DNA of 64,000 bases from Paralithodes platypus (Eukaryota; Arthropoda; Malacostraca; Decapoda; Lithodidae): assembly GCA_032716605.1 (NCBI GenBank), contig CM064509.1, positions 45,651,120 through 45,715,119 on the forward strand, read 5' to 3'. How positions within the stretch are numbered: position 1 is the stretch's first letter; every line of letters begins with the position of its first letter. Under the pieces are notes generated by a model, which saw nothing but the letters and a program-made list of their open reading frames with translations, made no database searches and was not told where the DNA came from. The translations under genes and the position numbers were made by a program. Positions 43,406-53,880 of the stretch are shown here, piece by piece.

Positions 43406-45413
43406 CTAAGCGGGGAAGCAGTCATTGCAGACGGTGTTGGAGTGAAGGGGGCACACATATTTGGCACACATCATACAGGTGGTGCTCGTCTTCTTGTCAC
43501 TCTCCCGGGGGCAGATGTCGCATCGTCGTCTGCTTCCACCAGCCTGACGTGGAGTAACTGGTGCTGGAGGCAGTGTGGAGTAGTGGAAGGCATCCCTGAT
43601 GACATTCTTGACTGCCGTGTGCTGCCCATTCATGTGGAGTCTGTGCGCGGCCCATGGTTCAATGAGCGAAGAGCCGAGTTGCTTCATATACTCCCTTCGT
43701 GATATTTGTTTCTTCCCTTCCCTCTGTTGGCGGTTGTTGAAGATAATGTTGGAGTTTATACACACAATGTTGATCATGCCCATGAAAATACACATGGGCC
43801 AGCGTCGACTCTGCCTGCCACAGTTGTAATTAGCACACAGCTGATCAAACGTATCAACCCCACCCTTGTGCTTATTGTAGTAGAGCAGTGCAGTGGCCTT
43901 GTTGTGTGCGCCTATCTCGGGGGTGTGATGTAGTGTTGAGAGGAGGGCCACGGTTTTGTCCTTTTTGGGTTTATATGAAATAGCAGTGATGTTGTCGTGG
44001 AACAGGAACGCTGTAGTCCCAATAGGCCTAAGACTGTGGTCTCTCTTGGGGTCAGTCTTGAGGGGGCCATAGATGGTGGCAGGTACATTGGGCTTCTTCC
44101 GGAGTGTCCCCACTATCGTCATGTCCTTCTCCTTCAGAGCCCTGGCCAACCCAACGGAAGTGAACCAATTGTCTGTTGTTACTGTCCGCTCACTCCCGTA
44201 ACAGTCCTCCAGCAGCTTCATGGTTAGGTAGTGACCTTGGTTCATGCCCGCCACCACCGGTACTGAACCCTTGCCTAGGTAAGGATAGGCATTGAACATA
44301 TAATATGTTCGGCAGTCGCAGGCGAGGATCAGCTTGATACCATATCTGTGAAGGGAAGAAACAAATTATAAATACTTCAAATTCCAGGTAAGGTACGTCA
44401 ATAAATCGTGAAGGTAGGTAAGGTAAGTCATTAGTGAAAGTAGGTCAGGTAAGTCATGAGGCGAAGGCAGTCATCCGGTGGTCAGGTAAGTATACAAATC
44501 GTGAAGGTAGGTAAGGTAAGTCATTAGTGAAAGTAGGTCAGGTAAGTCATGAGGCGAAGGCAGTCATCCGGTGGTCAGGTAAGTATACATTTGTAAAGGT
44601 AAGTAATCATTGAAGGTACATCAATAAATAACATAAATTACATAAATATAATGGATTAAAACATAAATGAAAAAGGTTATGTATTATATAAGGTTAAGGT
44701 AAGTCCTTCATTCACTTTCACTTTCTTCCCCAACCCCCCAACTCCCAAAGTGTCACCACACTTCCCTTCACCCTTCCCACTTCTCGTTCATCTCCACTTT
44801 CACCCTAAACAAATATAAAGTATACTTACTTAGCAGGTTTGTTGGGGATGTAGGTCTTGAAGACACAACGCCCTCGGAAGGCCAACAGCTGCTCGTCCAC
44901 GGTGACAGCCTCGCCCGGGATGTAGTGTTGCCTGCAGTGGGCTATCAAGCTGTCCCACAGCTCCCGAATGGCCGCGAAGCGATCAGTGGCTCTTCTCGCC
45001 ACACGAGTTGCAGCGTCGTCAAACCTGATGCACCTCATCAGGAAACTGAAGCGGGTCTCTGACATGGCACATCTATATAAGGGACACCCTAGATTGCTGC
45101 TAAACATCTCCTCAGTAGAGATGTGGTTGTCTTTCTTTGCCCCAGAGACTATCAGAACCCCAATAACTGCCTTGAGTTCTGTCAAAGTAATGTCGCTGTA
45201 GGTACTGCTGGCCTTCTGCATTCTATCCCTCACTTTCCTTATGAAGGTGTTTGTGTGTACACACACCTTTGCTAACATAGTAGCATAAAAAAAGAGCATG
45301 AAAATGTCAGGTATGGTGTTTGCCAGGAAGGTGTGTGGTGCTAGAACGGCTAGAGCGAGCGGGGCGTACGTCTGCACACTGATGGAGGTGGGTGTAGACT
45401 GGCGTTCCCTCAC
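43406..45413 (-). CDS. piggyBac transposase, two exons
   Basis: Exon 1 is 44830-45413 and exon 2 is 43406-44345, split by a 484-bp GT-AG intron. Splicing (AA|A) joins NKPAK to YGIKLILACD, restoring the family's KPxKYGIK block. The DDE-type catalytic Asps are all present: VTVDEQLLAFRGR (codon 44895-44897), TTDNWFTS (44171-44173) and GGVDTFDQ (43853-43855). The C-terminus is the expected Cys-rich finger (CDICPRESDKK...CMMCAKYVCPLH...CNDC). It cuts and pastes at TTAA-type sites in the nucleus. The visible protein is about 507 aa against roughly 600 in known members. The frame opens with GTG at 45413 and no convincing ATG was found, so the N-terminus is missing, frameshifted or in another exon. 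Confidence 0.93.
44346..44829 (-). other. Transposase intron with tandem 93-bp repeat
   Basis: Donor GTAAGTATA (44821-44829) and acceptor TTCCCTTCACAG (just above 44345), both on the minus strand. Two direct copies of a 93-bp unit at 44403-44495 and 44496-44588 are identical by eye and contain many GGTAAGT words on the plus strand. Confidence 0.85.
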
Positions 45414-46803
45414 CCCACAGCCCCTCTGTTGGCCCGCATCACGCCACTACATGCGAAAACTAGTTCCCGCGCGCAACCTTGGGGTCTCAATGACCCCCCC
45501 AATCCCCTTCTAGGGTATTAAAAAATCCTTAGATTTCGGAAAACTGGCTGTGTTAGTTGCTTATTACTTAAACAATATATACCGGTATATATATATATAT
45601 ATATCAAGCTTAAACAAATATATTGTAATATTTATGGTCAAAGGTCAAAACAAGAGTGTTCATAATTTTCCCTGAACTCTTCCTAGACTGTTTAATGTAT
45701 TGTCACCAAATTGTGCAGTCAAATTCAATTGGTCATTGTGACGACCATCCAAATAATATATATATATATATATTTTACTCAAAGGTCAAGGACAAGCTCA
45801 CAGTATATGGTAACTTTTGTATCTAAAAGTTTTTATACGAATTACACTATATTCATAACATTAGTTAATACTGACATTGGTATTAAGCTAACTAAATTCA
45901 CGGTAAGAATTCCAATTTCTAAGGTCAAAGGTCAAGGTCAAGGTCAAAGATCAAAATCAGATTGATTAGTAGTATCCTAAACTAACCGTAAGATTGTCAC
46001 TAAGTATATCATGTACAGTATATTCGGAATACCTAGGCCTAGGTCAAGCAAGAATAAATGCAATTCTATTTGATAGGTCAAGGTCACAGGTCAAGGTCAA
46101 TTATTATAATGTAAATATGCTATTTTCTTTACTTTTCATGCAGACATCACACAATTCGCTAAAACAGTTGTACTATAACTGAAAATTCAAATGTAAAATG
46201 TTCAGACATGATGAAGGTCAAGATGAAGGTCAAAGGTCAAGGTTAACATTCCTTGAATACCTCTAAAACTAATTGATGAGCTTTAATGAGAAGAGGCACA
46301 CTTATTTAATTGTCCAGAGCTACATCAATGCAAAGAAGAAAAGTAGTTCTACATAAAGTTCTATGTCACAGGTCAAGGTCAAAGGTCATCTCTCATAATT
46401 AAATAGATTACTCAAATTTCGGCAAGCTTACTGTGTTAGTTGCATTTTACTTAAATAACATATTCATCAATTTCATATATATTTTGTTATAGTTAAGGTA
46501 AAAGGTAAAGGTCAATGATCAAAACAATGTTGTTAATCATCCCTAAACTCTTTCAAGACTGTTTAATGTATTGTCAGCAAATTGCGCAGGCAAATTCGGT
46601 TGTTCAATGTGAAAATTGTACAAATATTTAGTTTTAGTTAGTCAAAGGTCAAGCTGCAATGTGAAGGTCACAGAATATGGTAACTATTTATTTCTTTTTT
46701 ATATATTGTTAATTCGAATTACACCATAATTATTCATAACGCTAGATATTGCTAAAATTGGTGTTATGCCGACCAAATTTTAGATAGATATTCCAATTGT
46801 TAA

Positions 46804-47286
46804 CTCATAAATGGCGGGTTATCTTGTTTACATAACCGTAGCGCCAGGCAGGCATAACTGCCGAAAATTACCTTCGTTCCATGCTCTTTTTCATGCATGA
46901 GCGGAAACCAGAGCGAAATACAATTATATATCCGTGAAAGGGCGATGATATAGTTTTCCAATGACACCTGAATCATCTCTGTACGACTTTTGGTTGTCCT
47001 GCAACGATCTTGCAACTGAAGGCCAAAATCGGCAAAAATAGGGGTATTTTGGCTGATTTTGCTGTGCGTGACACAGTACATGATTGAGACAGCTGAATCT
47101 GGGCCTCAGTGTGGTCCCGCACGCTGTGGCAAGCGGTTGGAGACCCCCTATGTTCCCTCCAATGCCTGGCCTCTCACTTAGCGCTCATAATAGCCTCAAA
47201 ATAGCGCCAGTCATATGATGGGTGCCGCAGGATACGCCAATTTTTTCTCTCCCGTCATAATTATGACAGTCGCTGTGAATTAAGGG
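46804..47286 (-). mobile_element. TTAA MITE family A, copy A5 (divergent)
   Basis: 483 bp between TTAA at 46800-46803 and 47287-47290. The minus strand starts CCCTTAATTCACAGCG. Palindromes are GTCATAATTATGAC (47254-47267) and a core TCATATGA (47211-47218). The body keeps family words such as CTTTTTCATGCAT and AAAGGGCG. It is inserted in the third AGGTCA monomer. Confidence 0.88.
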
Positions 47287-47419
47287 TTAAGGTCTGTGGT
47301 CAATGGTCAAAATATGATTTCAATATTTCCAAAGTCACTGATAGATTCTCATCAGCCTATCATATACCGGTAAATCTGGAAAACCGAAAGCAAAATTATG
47401 GAGAAAATATACAGTACCG

Positions 47420-47565
<146 letters not shown>

Positions 47566-47574
47566 AGAATATTT

Positions 47575-48743
47575 CTGATTAAGGATATGAATGGGAAGGT
47601 GGGCGATAAGAAAGTTGATGGAGTGGTGGTAGGGTGCGGTACACCGTCAGAGGTAAATGGGAATGGTAGTGCACTTGTGGACGTATTTGTGGGGAGGAGG
47701 CTGTGGATAGCCAACACCTTCTTCCGACACAGAATGATACACAGGTACACATGGAAAGTGGTGTGGAGGAAGCAGGATGATACAGTGGTGGAACGAAAGG
47801 CACTGATTGATTATTTATGTGTGGATGAACGAATGAAGAAATCTGTGCTGGATGCTAGGATGTATAGGGAATTGGAGTTGATCTATCTGACCATTATGTA
47901 GTAGTAGCTAAAATTAAAATACAAAAGAAGTGGGTGAGGAGAGCAGCTGGAGGGAGGCGTGAGGAAGGTGGAATGGCGAGGGTGGAGAGGTTGCAGGAGA
48001 AGGAAATCAAGTAAAAGTTCAGGAGAGCAGTAGAAAGACGATTAGGTAGTTTTGACCTGGAAGGTATGGAGGAAGTGGAGGAGGTGAGCAAAGTGTTTAA
48101 TGAAGAGATCTGTGCAGCATGTGAGGAGGTGTGTGGAGTAAGGAGAAGAGGGAGGGAGGGAAGGGTACAGTATGGTGGACAGAAGAGATAAAATAGCTGT
48201 GGAAGACAAGAAGAAAGAGTATAGAGAGTGGTTGGGTAGTAGAGGGAATGAAGATTTGGAGAGACAGAAAAGAGAGAGGTACTTGGAGAAAAAGAGAGTA
48301 GTGAAGGAAAGTAAGAGAAGAGTAGATGAGGAATTTGGAAGGAATCTGAGTGTAAAATGGAGAGTGTAGGAAACTGTTTCGGAAAGACGTCAAGAAAGTT
48401 AGGGAAGGTAGCAAGGGAAACAGTAAGGGTGTAACAAATAAGAATGGGCGAGTGCTAGCCGAAAAGCAAGAGAGAGTCGAAAGATGGAGTGAGTACTTCA
48501 ACGAATTGCTAAATGTAAGGAATGAAGCACCAGCAAACATAGTTGGATGGGGTATGGAAGGGAGAAGAAGAGAAGTATTGGAGGAGGAGGTGGGGATCAG
48601 GAGGTCAGAAGTGTGTGAAGCAATGAAAAGAGTGAAGTTGGGGGAAAAAAACAGGAATAGATGGAGTGTGTGGGGAAATGCTGAGGTATGGTGGTGAGAT
48701 AGTGATTGAATGGGTATAGAAAGTTTGCAAACTAGCATGAGAG

Positions 48744-48747
<4 letters not shown>
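47575..48747 (+). pseudogene. LINE endonuclease and linker fragment
   Basis: The plus strand begins at the second half of an apurinic-type endonuclease ([16 protein letters not shown]... IHRYTW... [19 protein letters not shown]), followed after a stop (47899) by the [11 protein letters not shown] end and a long Arg/Lys/Glu-rich helical linker broken by several frameshifts (48170-48700). It ends at WSEYFNELLNVRNE... and a GIDGVCGEMLRYGGEIVIEWV block just before the RT. The sequence stops abruptly at a T-run. The missing RT of the same family and strand is at 60811-62190. A member of the APE-type LINEs; clade not assigned. Confidence 0.82.
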
Positions 48748-48748
<1 letters not shown>

Positions 48749-48781
<33 letters not shown>

Positions 48782-49240
48782 TAGTTTAACCAGACCACTG
48801 AGCTCCAGAAAAGAACTCTCATAGGGCTGGCCCGAAGAATTCGATCAAGATGTATAACTAAACGAGTCAAGATATAGAGGGAAGGGCAGTAGGGGAACAA
48901 ATCGAGGAAGGTGAAGACACGCAGACATTTCTCGCCAATTCATCAGTTCAGCCGGACCACATGAGCTCCACATCAGAGCTCTTATAGGGCAGGGCCGAAG
49001 GATGAGGCAAGAACTGCTCACCGCAACACCAACGAAGAAGTGATCAGGGCGAAGAAAGAGAGATCAGGTCGAAGGTAGAAAAAATCACATCGAGAAGCAA
49101 AAAATGCATTACCGAAGGGAATCAAGTCAGTCCGGCCACATCAGCAACCGAAGAGACAAATCAGGTCAGGAGTCTGCTACCTAGCCAGGCCAGGGAGATA
49201 TGAGATATAGGTTGCCCGGGGACAACTGAATGGGACAGAA
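48749..49240 (-). mobile_element. Poly(T)-headed repeat, likely 3' end of a minus-strand retroelement
   Basis: A ~28-bp T-run is followed by two similar blocks (CCAGACCACTGAGCTCC...CTCATAGGGC near 48790-48825 and CCGGACCACATGAGCTCCAC...CTTATAGGGC near 48953-48991). There is no coding sequence; it may be a 3' UTR. Confidence 0.45.
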
Positions 49241-50642
49241 TAAGAATAGAAGGGGAAAAACATAGAAAGATAAATGGAAAAACTACTCGAAATTAGTCAA
49301 GCTGACTACGAAAGCTCGAGGGGAGAGAGGGAGGGAAATAACCTCAACCATCCCCAGAGCTGGGCACCACAAACAAAAAGTCAAATTAGCAAACTCAAAT
49401 CAGCAAACCCAGAACATAACTTCAGCAAACACAAATGTGCAAACCTTGTGAAATTTCTGGTTCGCAAATGCAAATATGTAAACACAAACCGTTTTTCATT
49501 AATTTTAAATTTAAACTTCAGAATCCAGGGTAAATCAATAAAATCAATCTCTAATGTCAATAAATATAGATATTTACTTAAATATAGTGTTGCACAACTT
49601 CCAGTGACCTCAGGGATATAAATTTTAATAATGCCATGAGATACAGTAATGGGTTAAGGGGGGCTTTGCCCCGCTCATCCCCCCCATAACTTATTATCAT
49701 CATATATATTGCCAGTAGGGGGGCAAATAACAAGTACGCTGCGGCCCAACCGACTGCATGTACACCCGCCCGCTAACACAACTCTTACCGTACCTTAAGT
49801 TTAATAGGCCTACAGTTTATTTTAGCGTAGGTTACTGGAGATGTCGCCCCAAAAACTTGTCCCGCATTTTGTATAAGGAACTTGCCCCGTTTTGGTTAGG
49901 TTTGGCTAACAAAAATATATATATAATATATAGCCTAGACCTATAGCATAGGCCACTCCGTTTGTCCGACATGGGCAATAAAACGTTGGGGTGACTTGTT
50001 ATCGGAGAGAATCATTCAGTAATAATAAGTATTCGCAATTTTGCACCATTCGGGAGGAGGTACGCCAGATCACAGAGGTGCAAGGAGGCGATTCATTCGT
50101 GACCATCCCTTTAGGGATAGCAATAGATAGATAGGTTTACTTTAGATTGATTAAGTAATTTAATAGAAAGTAGCCTAGGCCTACATTCATTATGATGCTC
50201 AGAATATAGCTTCAGATCAGAATTAAATAAAATCTTATTGTAAATTATATAATACTTTCAAAATTAACACTTTCTATTTGACACTGATAATATGAGTCGG
50301 TCATTAGGCCTATATACTGTATATTAAATATTTAGCCTACATGCTTTGAGGCATTTTTAATGGGATTATGGTAGGCCTAGCATAATTAAATTAGTTTAGG
50401 TTAAGAAAACATTAACAATATAAGTCAAATTACTAGGCTACTAACTGAAGTGAAGCGCCGCTATACAATAGGCCTAGGCCTATTATAACCGCTTCATTTT
50501 ACATATAGGCCTAGGCCTATTCGTTTATAAAAGGTAAGGCTAATGTACTATTCACTTCAAATACAACATGAGACTTTCCAACTATCTTATCTTATCATAA
50601 ATAAAGGCGGAGGCATAGGCTATCACGTGGTCACGAAAGCGT
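49241..50642. other. Noncoding DNA with clustered TAGGCCTA palindromes
   Basis: AGGCCT/TAGGCCTA-type words recur from 49800 to 50525, including the perfect 18-bp palindrome AATAGGCCTAGGCCTATT at 50467-50484 and a close relative at 50505-50522. No ORF recognised. Confidence 0.6.
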
Positions 50643-51940
50643 GTTTTTTTTTTTTTTTTTTTTTTTTTAAGAGACAATGAACGGAGGAAGGAAAAACACA
50701 GATAAAACAAAAAGGTCCATGTGCCTAAAGGCATCCTCCATTCATAAAATGTTTGTAACAACTGGATTTAAACATTTGTAGATTGTAAGTTTGTGGAAAG
50801 CAATTCGAGGGAAGTGAATTCCAAAGAGTAGTAGCTCTGGGGATAAATGAATTCTGATAAGCAGAAGTTCTGCATTGTGGAGGAGAAAGTGTAAATTCAT
50901 GGGCGCACTCAGCTGCCCTAGTTCTACGGGGAAAGATGTGGAGAGGCGGCACAATTGAAGCAAGTTCCTCGGAACAATTGCTGTGAAAATATCTGTAGAA
51001 TAATGCAAGGGATGCAACGTTTCTTCGTATGGCTAATGTAGGAAGGTCCTGTGTGATTGCAGGGTTATTGATTAATCTAATAGCTTTATTTTGAATTTTG
51101 TCCAACTGCCTCAATGCAACCACTCCACTTCCACCCCACAGAGGTGAACAGTAATCCATCTGAGAGCGCATATGACTTTTATATATTACGGCCAACTGCT
51201 CGTCAGTGAAGAATTCTCGAACTCTATACAGGAGTCCCAGTTTTTTAGAGGCATTCTTAGCAATGCTTCTAACATAATGTGTCCAGCTCAAGTTAGTAGT
51301 TAATGTTACACCGAGAATGTCAATACTAGGGGAAGTGGGAATATTTACATCATTAAAAAATATATGGGAGTCAGTGAGATTCTGTCGGTTAGAAAATTGA
51401 ATGTACTTGGTTTTCTGTGCATTAAAGGAAACTAGATTCTCTTGTCCCCATTCATCAATTCTAGAAAGGTCCTGGTTCAGAGAAATTGCAGTGTTTATTT
51501 TTGAATTTATAAGATTGGGTTGGGTGAAAGAATTGGTAAATGTGAAGGAACTGTGGAGTGTTGAGTCATCTGCGTAGGAATGTATTGGATTATGAGTGGT
51601 AGATATGAGATCATTGATATGAATGAGGAACAGAGTTGGGGCCAAAACTGATCCCTGGGGAACACCAGCATTTATTGAGTGAAATTGAGAATAAAGGCCA
51701 TCTACCATTACACGTATTTTTCTGTTATGAAGATAAGAAGAAATTAGTGGAACTAATGATGCAAGGCCGTAGTGTGACATCTTCGACAATAAGGATTGAT
51801 GCCAGACTCTATCAAATGCCTTTGATATATCCAGTGCTATTGTATGTGTTTCACCATGTTGGTCTGTAGCTTGGTTGATTTGATGCGTAAGAAGGCAAAG
51901 AATGTCTGCAGTTGATCGACATCGTCTAAAACCATAGACG
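50643..51940 (-). pseudogene. 5'-truncated LINE with intact RT C-terminal frame
   Basis: The poly(A) tail is the T-run at 50644-50668. The frame runs on the minus strand from about 51937 (FRRCRSTADIL) to the stop at 50725 without interruption, about 400 codons. It contains TIALDISKAFDRVWHQSLLSKM (first catalytic Asp), GVPQGSVLAPTLFLIHINDL, SYADDSTL (intact palm), ILGVTLTTNLSW and the LINE-typical WNSLPSNCFPQ end. The endonuclease and RT fingers are missing, so the copy is dead but young. The 3' UTR is only about 57 bp. The fragment at 35905-36525 is a close relative. Confidence 0.95.
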
Positions 51941-52437
51941 AAACAACATAGTTATAAACAACACCAGCTACACAGCTGATAGGCATCACCATCGCCATCT
52001 ATGGAGACGATGGAAAACCATCATTGGAATTGCCTTCCCTCTCACTTTACCAACCCTAATTCTAATGTTTATGATAAATATAATTACATTTACTCAAGGC
52101 TAGACAAAATATAACGCATTTTTTCCATCTGCTCATAACAAAACTCCATGTACCCCACTATTCTTCCAAGCTTACTAAGATTCGGCTATAATCTGGTTTT
52201 CTTTTCCAAATCACATTATGTTACTTAGGCTACTTAAAACACCTGTGTTAAGTGTTCCTACATCACTTTCGTTTTCGCCAGTTACAAATAGGGCTATAGG
52301 CTGTCCTAACTCCAGGTTTATCGCATATTACATCTAATATTCGTCTTTATCGTAACTCAGCTCTCTACATCTCAGTTATTTATGATATTTTGACAATATC
52401 CATATCCAAAAATAAATAGTCTAGACTATTGATAATT
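51941..52437. other. Intergenic DNA
   Basis: Nothing recognised. Confidence 0.5.
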
Positions 52438-52442
52438 CAAAT

Positions 52443-52839
52443 TGTGGTGTAATTCGATTTATGTTGGGTAGGTTAGCTAGTTTTAGGCACATTCGGCGAA
52501 CGAAAGGGAGTAACTAAAAAAAGACGTGTGTGACGACTTGGGTGTGGAGGTTGTAGTGAGCGTCCCGTTGTATTTTACTGAGTGTAGTGTTGCTGTGAGA
52601 GGTGAATAGATTCAGCCGAGGTCGGTGGTTCGTGTGGGCATCACTGTAGCTGTAGGTCAGGTTGGATTGTGGTTTGTGGTCATCACTGTAGCTGTATGTC
52701 AGGTTGGATTGTGGTTTGTGGTCGCAGTTTCTGGAGCGTCGACTGCGCTTGGATGGGGAATTTCTAGGCTTTCAGCACTGCTCTACAGGGATATTCTCAC
52801 CGTGAGGTAAGGGTGCTAACATTTTGTATTTCAAGCACA
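52443..52839 (+). repeat. 5' LTR, 397 bp
   Basis: Contains an internal ~42-bp tandem duplication (CATCACTGTAGCTGTAGGTC unit, twice) that is also present in the 3' LTR. Confidence 0.93.
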
Positions 52840-52865
52840 AGCTATCTAGGCTTATACTAGTCACC

Positions 52866-53880
52866 ATGTCTGGAAAAGGGAAGGCGAGTAGTGAAATGAT
52901 GACGTCATATGATGGTAAGGGCGACGTGGTGGCGTGGCTAAAAAAGGCAGAGTTAGTGGCGAAACTGTTGAAAATTGAAGACTTGGCTAGTTTCATACCA
53001 CTGTACTTGGAGGGAGATGCGTTAGCCTTGTACCTTGAAATAAGTGAGAATGATCAATCAGATGCTAAGAGGATAAGTGCTAGATTGAAGGAGGCTTTTA
53101 CACAGGGAATGTTTGAGGCATATGGAAGGCTAAAGAGGGTGATATGGACAGGTGAGCGGGTGGATGTCTTTGCTAACGAGATAAGGAGAGTGGCGGGGCT
53201 AACTGGGTGGAAGGGAGAGGGCTGTGAAGCTAGCTTTTATAACTGGGTTTCCAGACAGGATATCGATGGAGCTGCAGCAGGTTAAGGACGTTGAGTCGGT
53301 GAGCGTGAGTGAATTAATAGTTAGGGCTAGAGTATTGGCGTCAGGAGGAAGCCAAGGAGTTGCAGCGGTTGCTACTGGGTGGCCGGAAGTGGAGGCAAGG
53401 TAGCAGGCTCCACGGGGTGAGCCGAGTGGCAGGAAATGGGAGGCGCCGCAGGCGCGTGGGTTCAAAGGTCGCTGCTTCAGATGTGGTGGCTCTCACATGA
53501 CAAGGGTGTGTAAGGAGCCGCAGCCATAACTTGCTATCGGTGTGGGAAGGAGGGTCACATAGCGAGCCGTTGCAACCAGGGAAACGGTCAAGGGGGACCT
53601 GCTGCGCCGAAAGCTACCCCTTTAGTCGAGTAAAGGCGCTCCCAGGCTCCCTGCCAGTGGTGGAGGTACTGGTGGGGGGGAAAGGGGCAAGAGCCCTTGT
53701 GGATACTGGCTGTTCGACCACTGTGTTGGCCTCTCGTTTGGTAGGAAAGTGTGAGGGAGAGGACGCTAGGCTGGTTGCAGTCGATGGAAGAGAGATAAGG
53801 TGTGAGGGTGCCAGAGAAGTGGAGTTGACAGTGCGAGGAATCCGATTGTGGATCAGGGCCATAGTACTTGATAGAGTAAT
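52866..53880 (+). pseudogene. gag: Gag and N-terminal protease
   Basis: The ATG at 52866 starts MSGKGKASSEMM, with a Gag capsid-like region (YDGKGDVVAWLKKAELVAKLL, YLEGDALALYLEIS). A frameshift near 53217 moves the frame (AVKLAFITGFPDRISMELQQV continues Gag), with a stop at about 53400 and further slips. Two CCHC knuckles are visible: CFRCGGSHMTRVC and CYRCGKEGHIASRC. The protease follows from about 53620 with ALVDTGCSTTV (catalytic Asp at 53702) and continues to LDRVI, where the LINE interrupts it. The frame changes make this a pseudogene. Confidence 0.88.

Larger units (their letters stand above)
42695..45515 (-). mobile_element. piggyBac DNA transposon with transposase gene
   Basis: A 2821-bp element with a 13-bp perfect terminal inverted repeat, CCCTAGAAGGGGA, at both ends (42695 inward and 45515 inward). 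The first residues match the CCCTAGAA start typical of piggyBac. The flanks are TATTA on both sides (42690-42694 and 45516-45520), not the canonical TTAA. It sits inside monomer 1 of the AGGTCA array. The only gene is a two-exon transposase on the minus strand. Confidence 0.93.
41950..47400. repeat. Three ~870-bp tandem monomers rich in AGGTCA
   Basis: Matching landmarks recur: a GTTT(A/G)AT(G/T)(G/T)ATT segment at about 42000, 45692 and 46560, and a CCTAGGCC...AGGTCA segment at 42327 and 46032. After subtracting the piggyBac (2821 bp plus duplication) and MITE A5 (487 bp), the spacing is about 855-875 bp each time. Every monomer contains several runs such as AAGGTCAAAGGTCAAGG. The third monomer is cut by the (TA)n tract at 47422. 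Noncoding. Confidence 0.82.
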
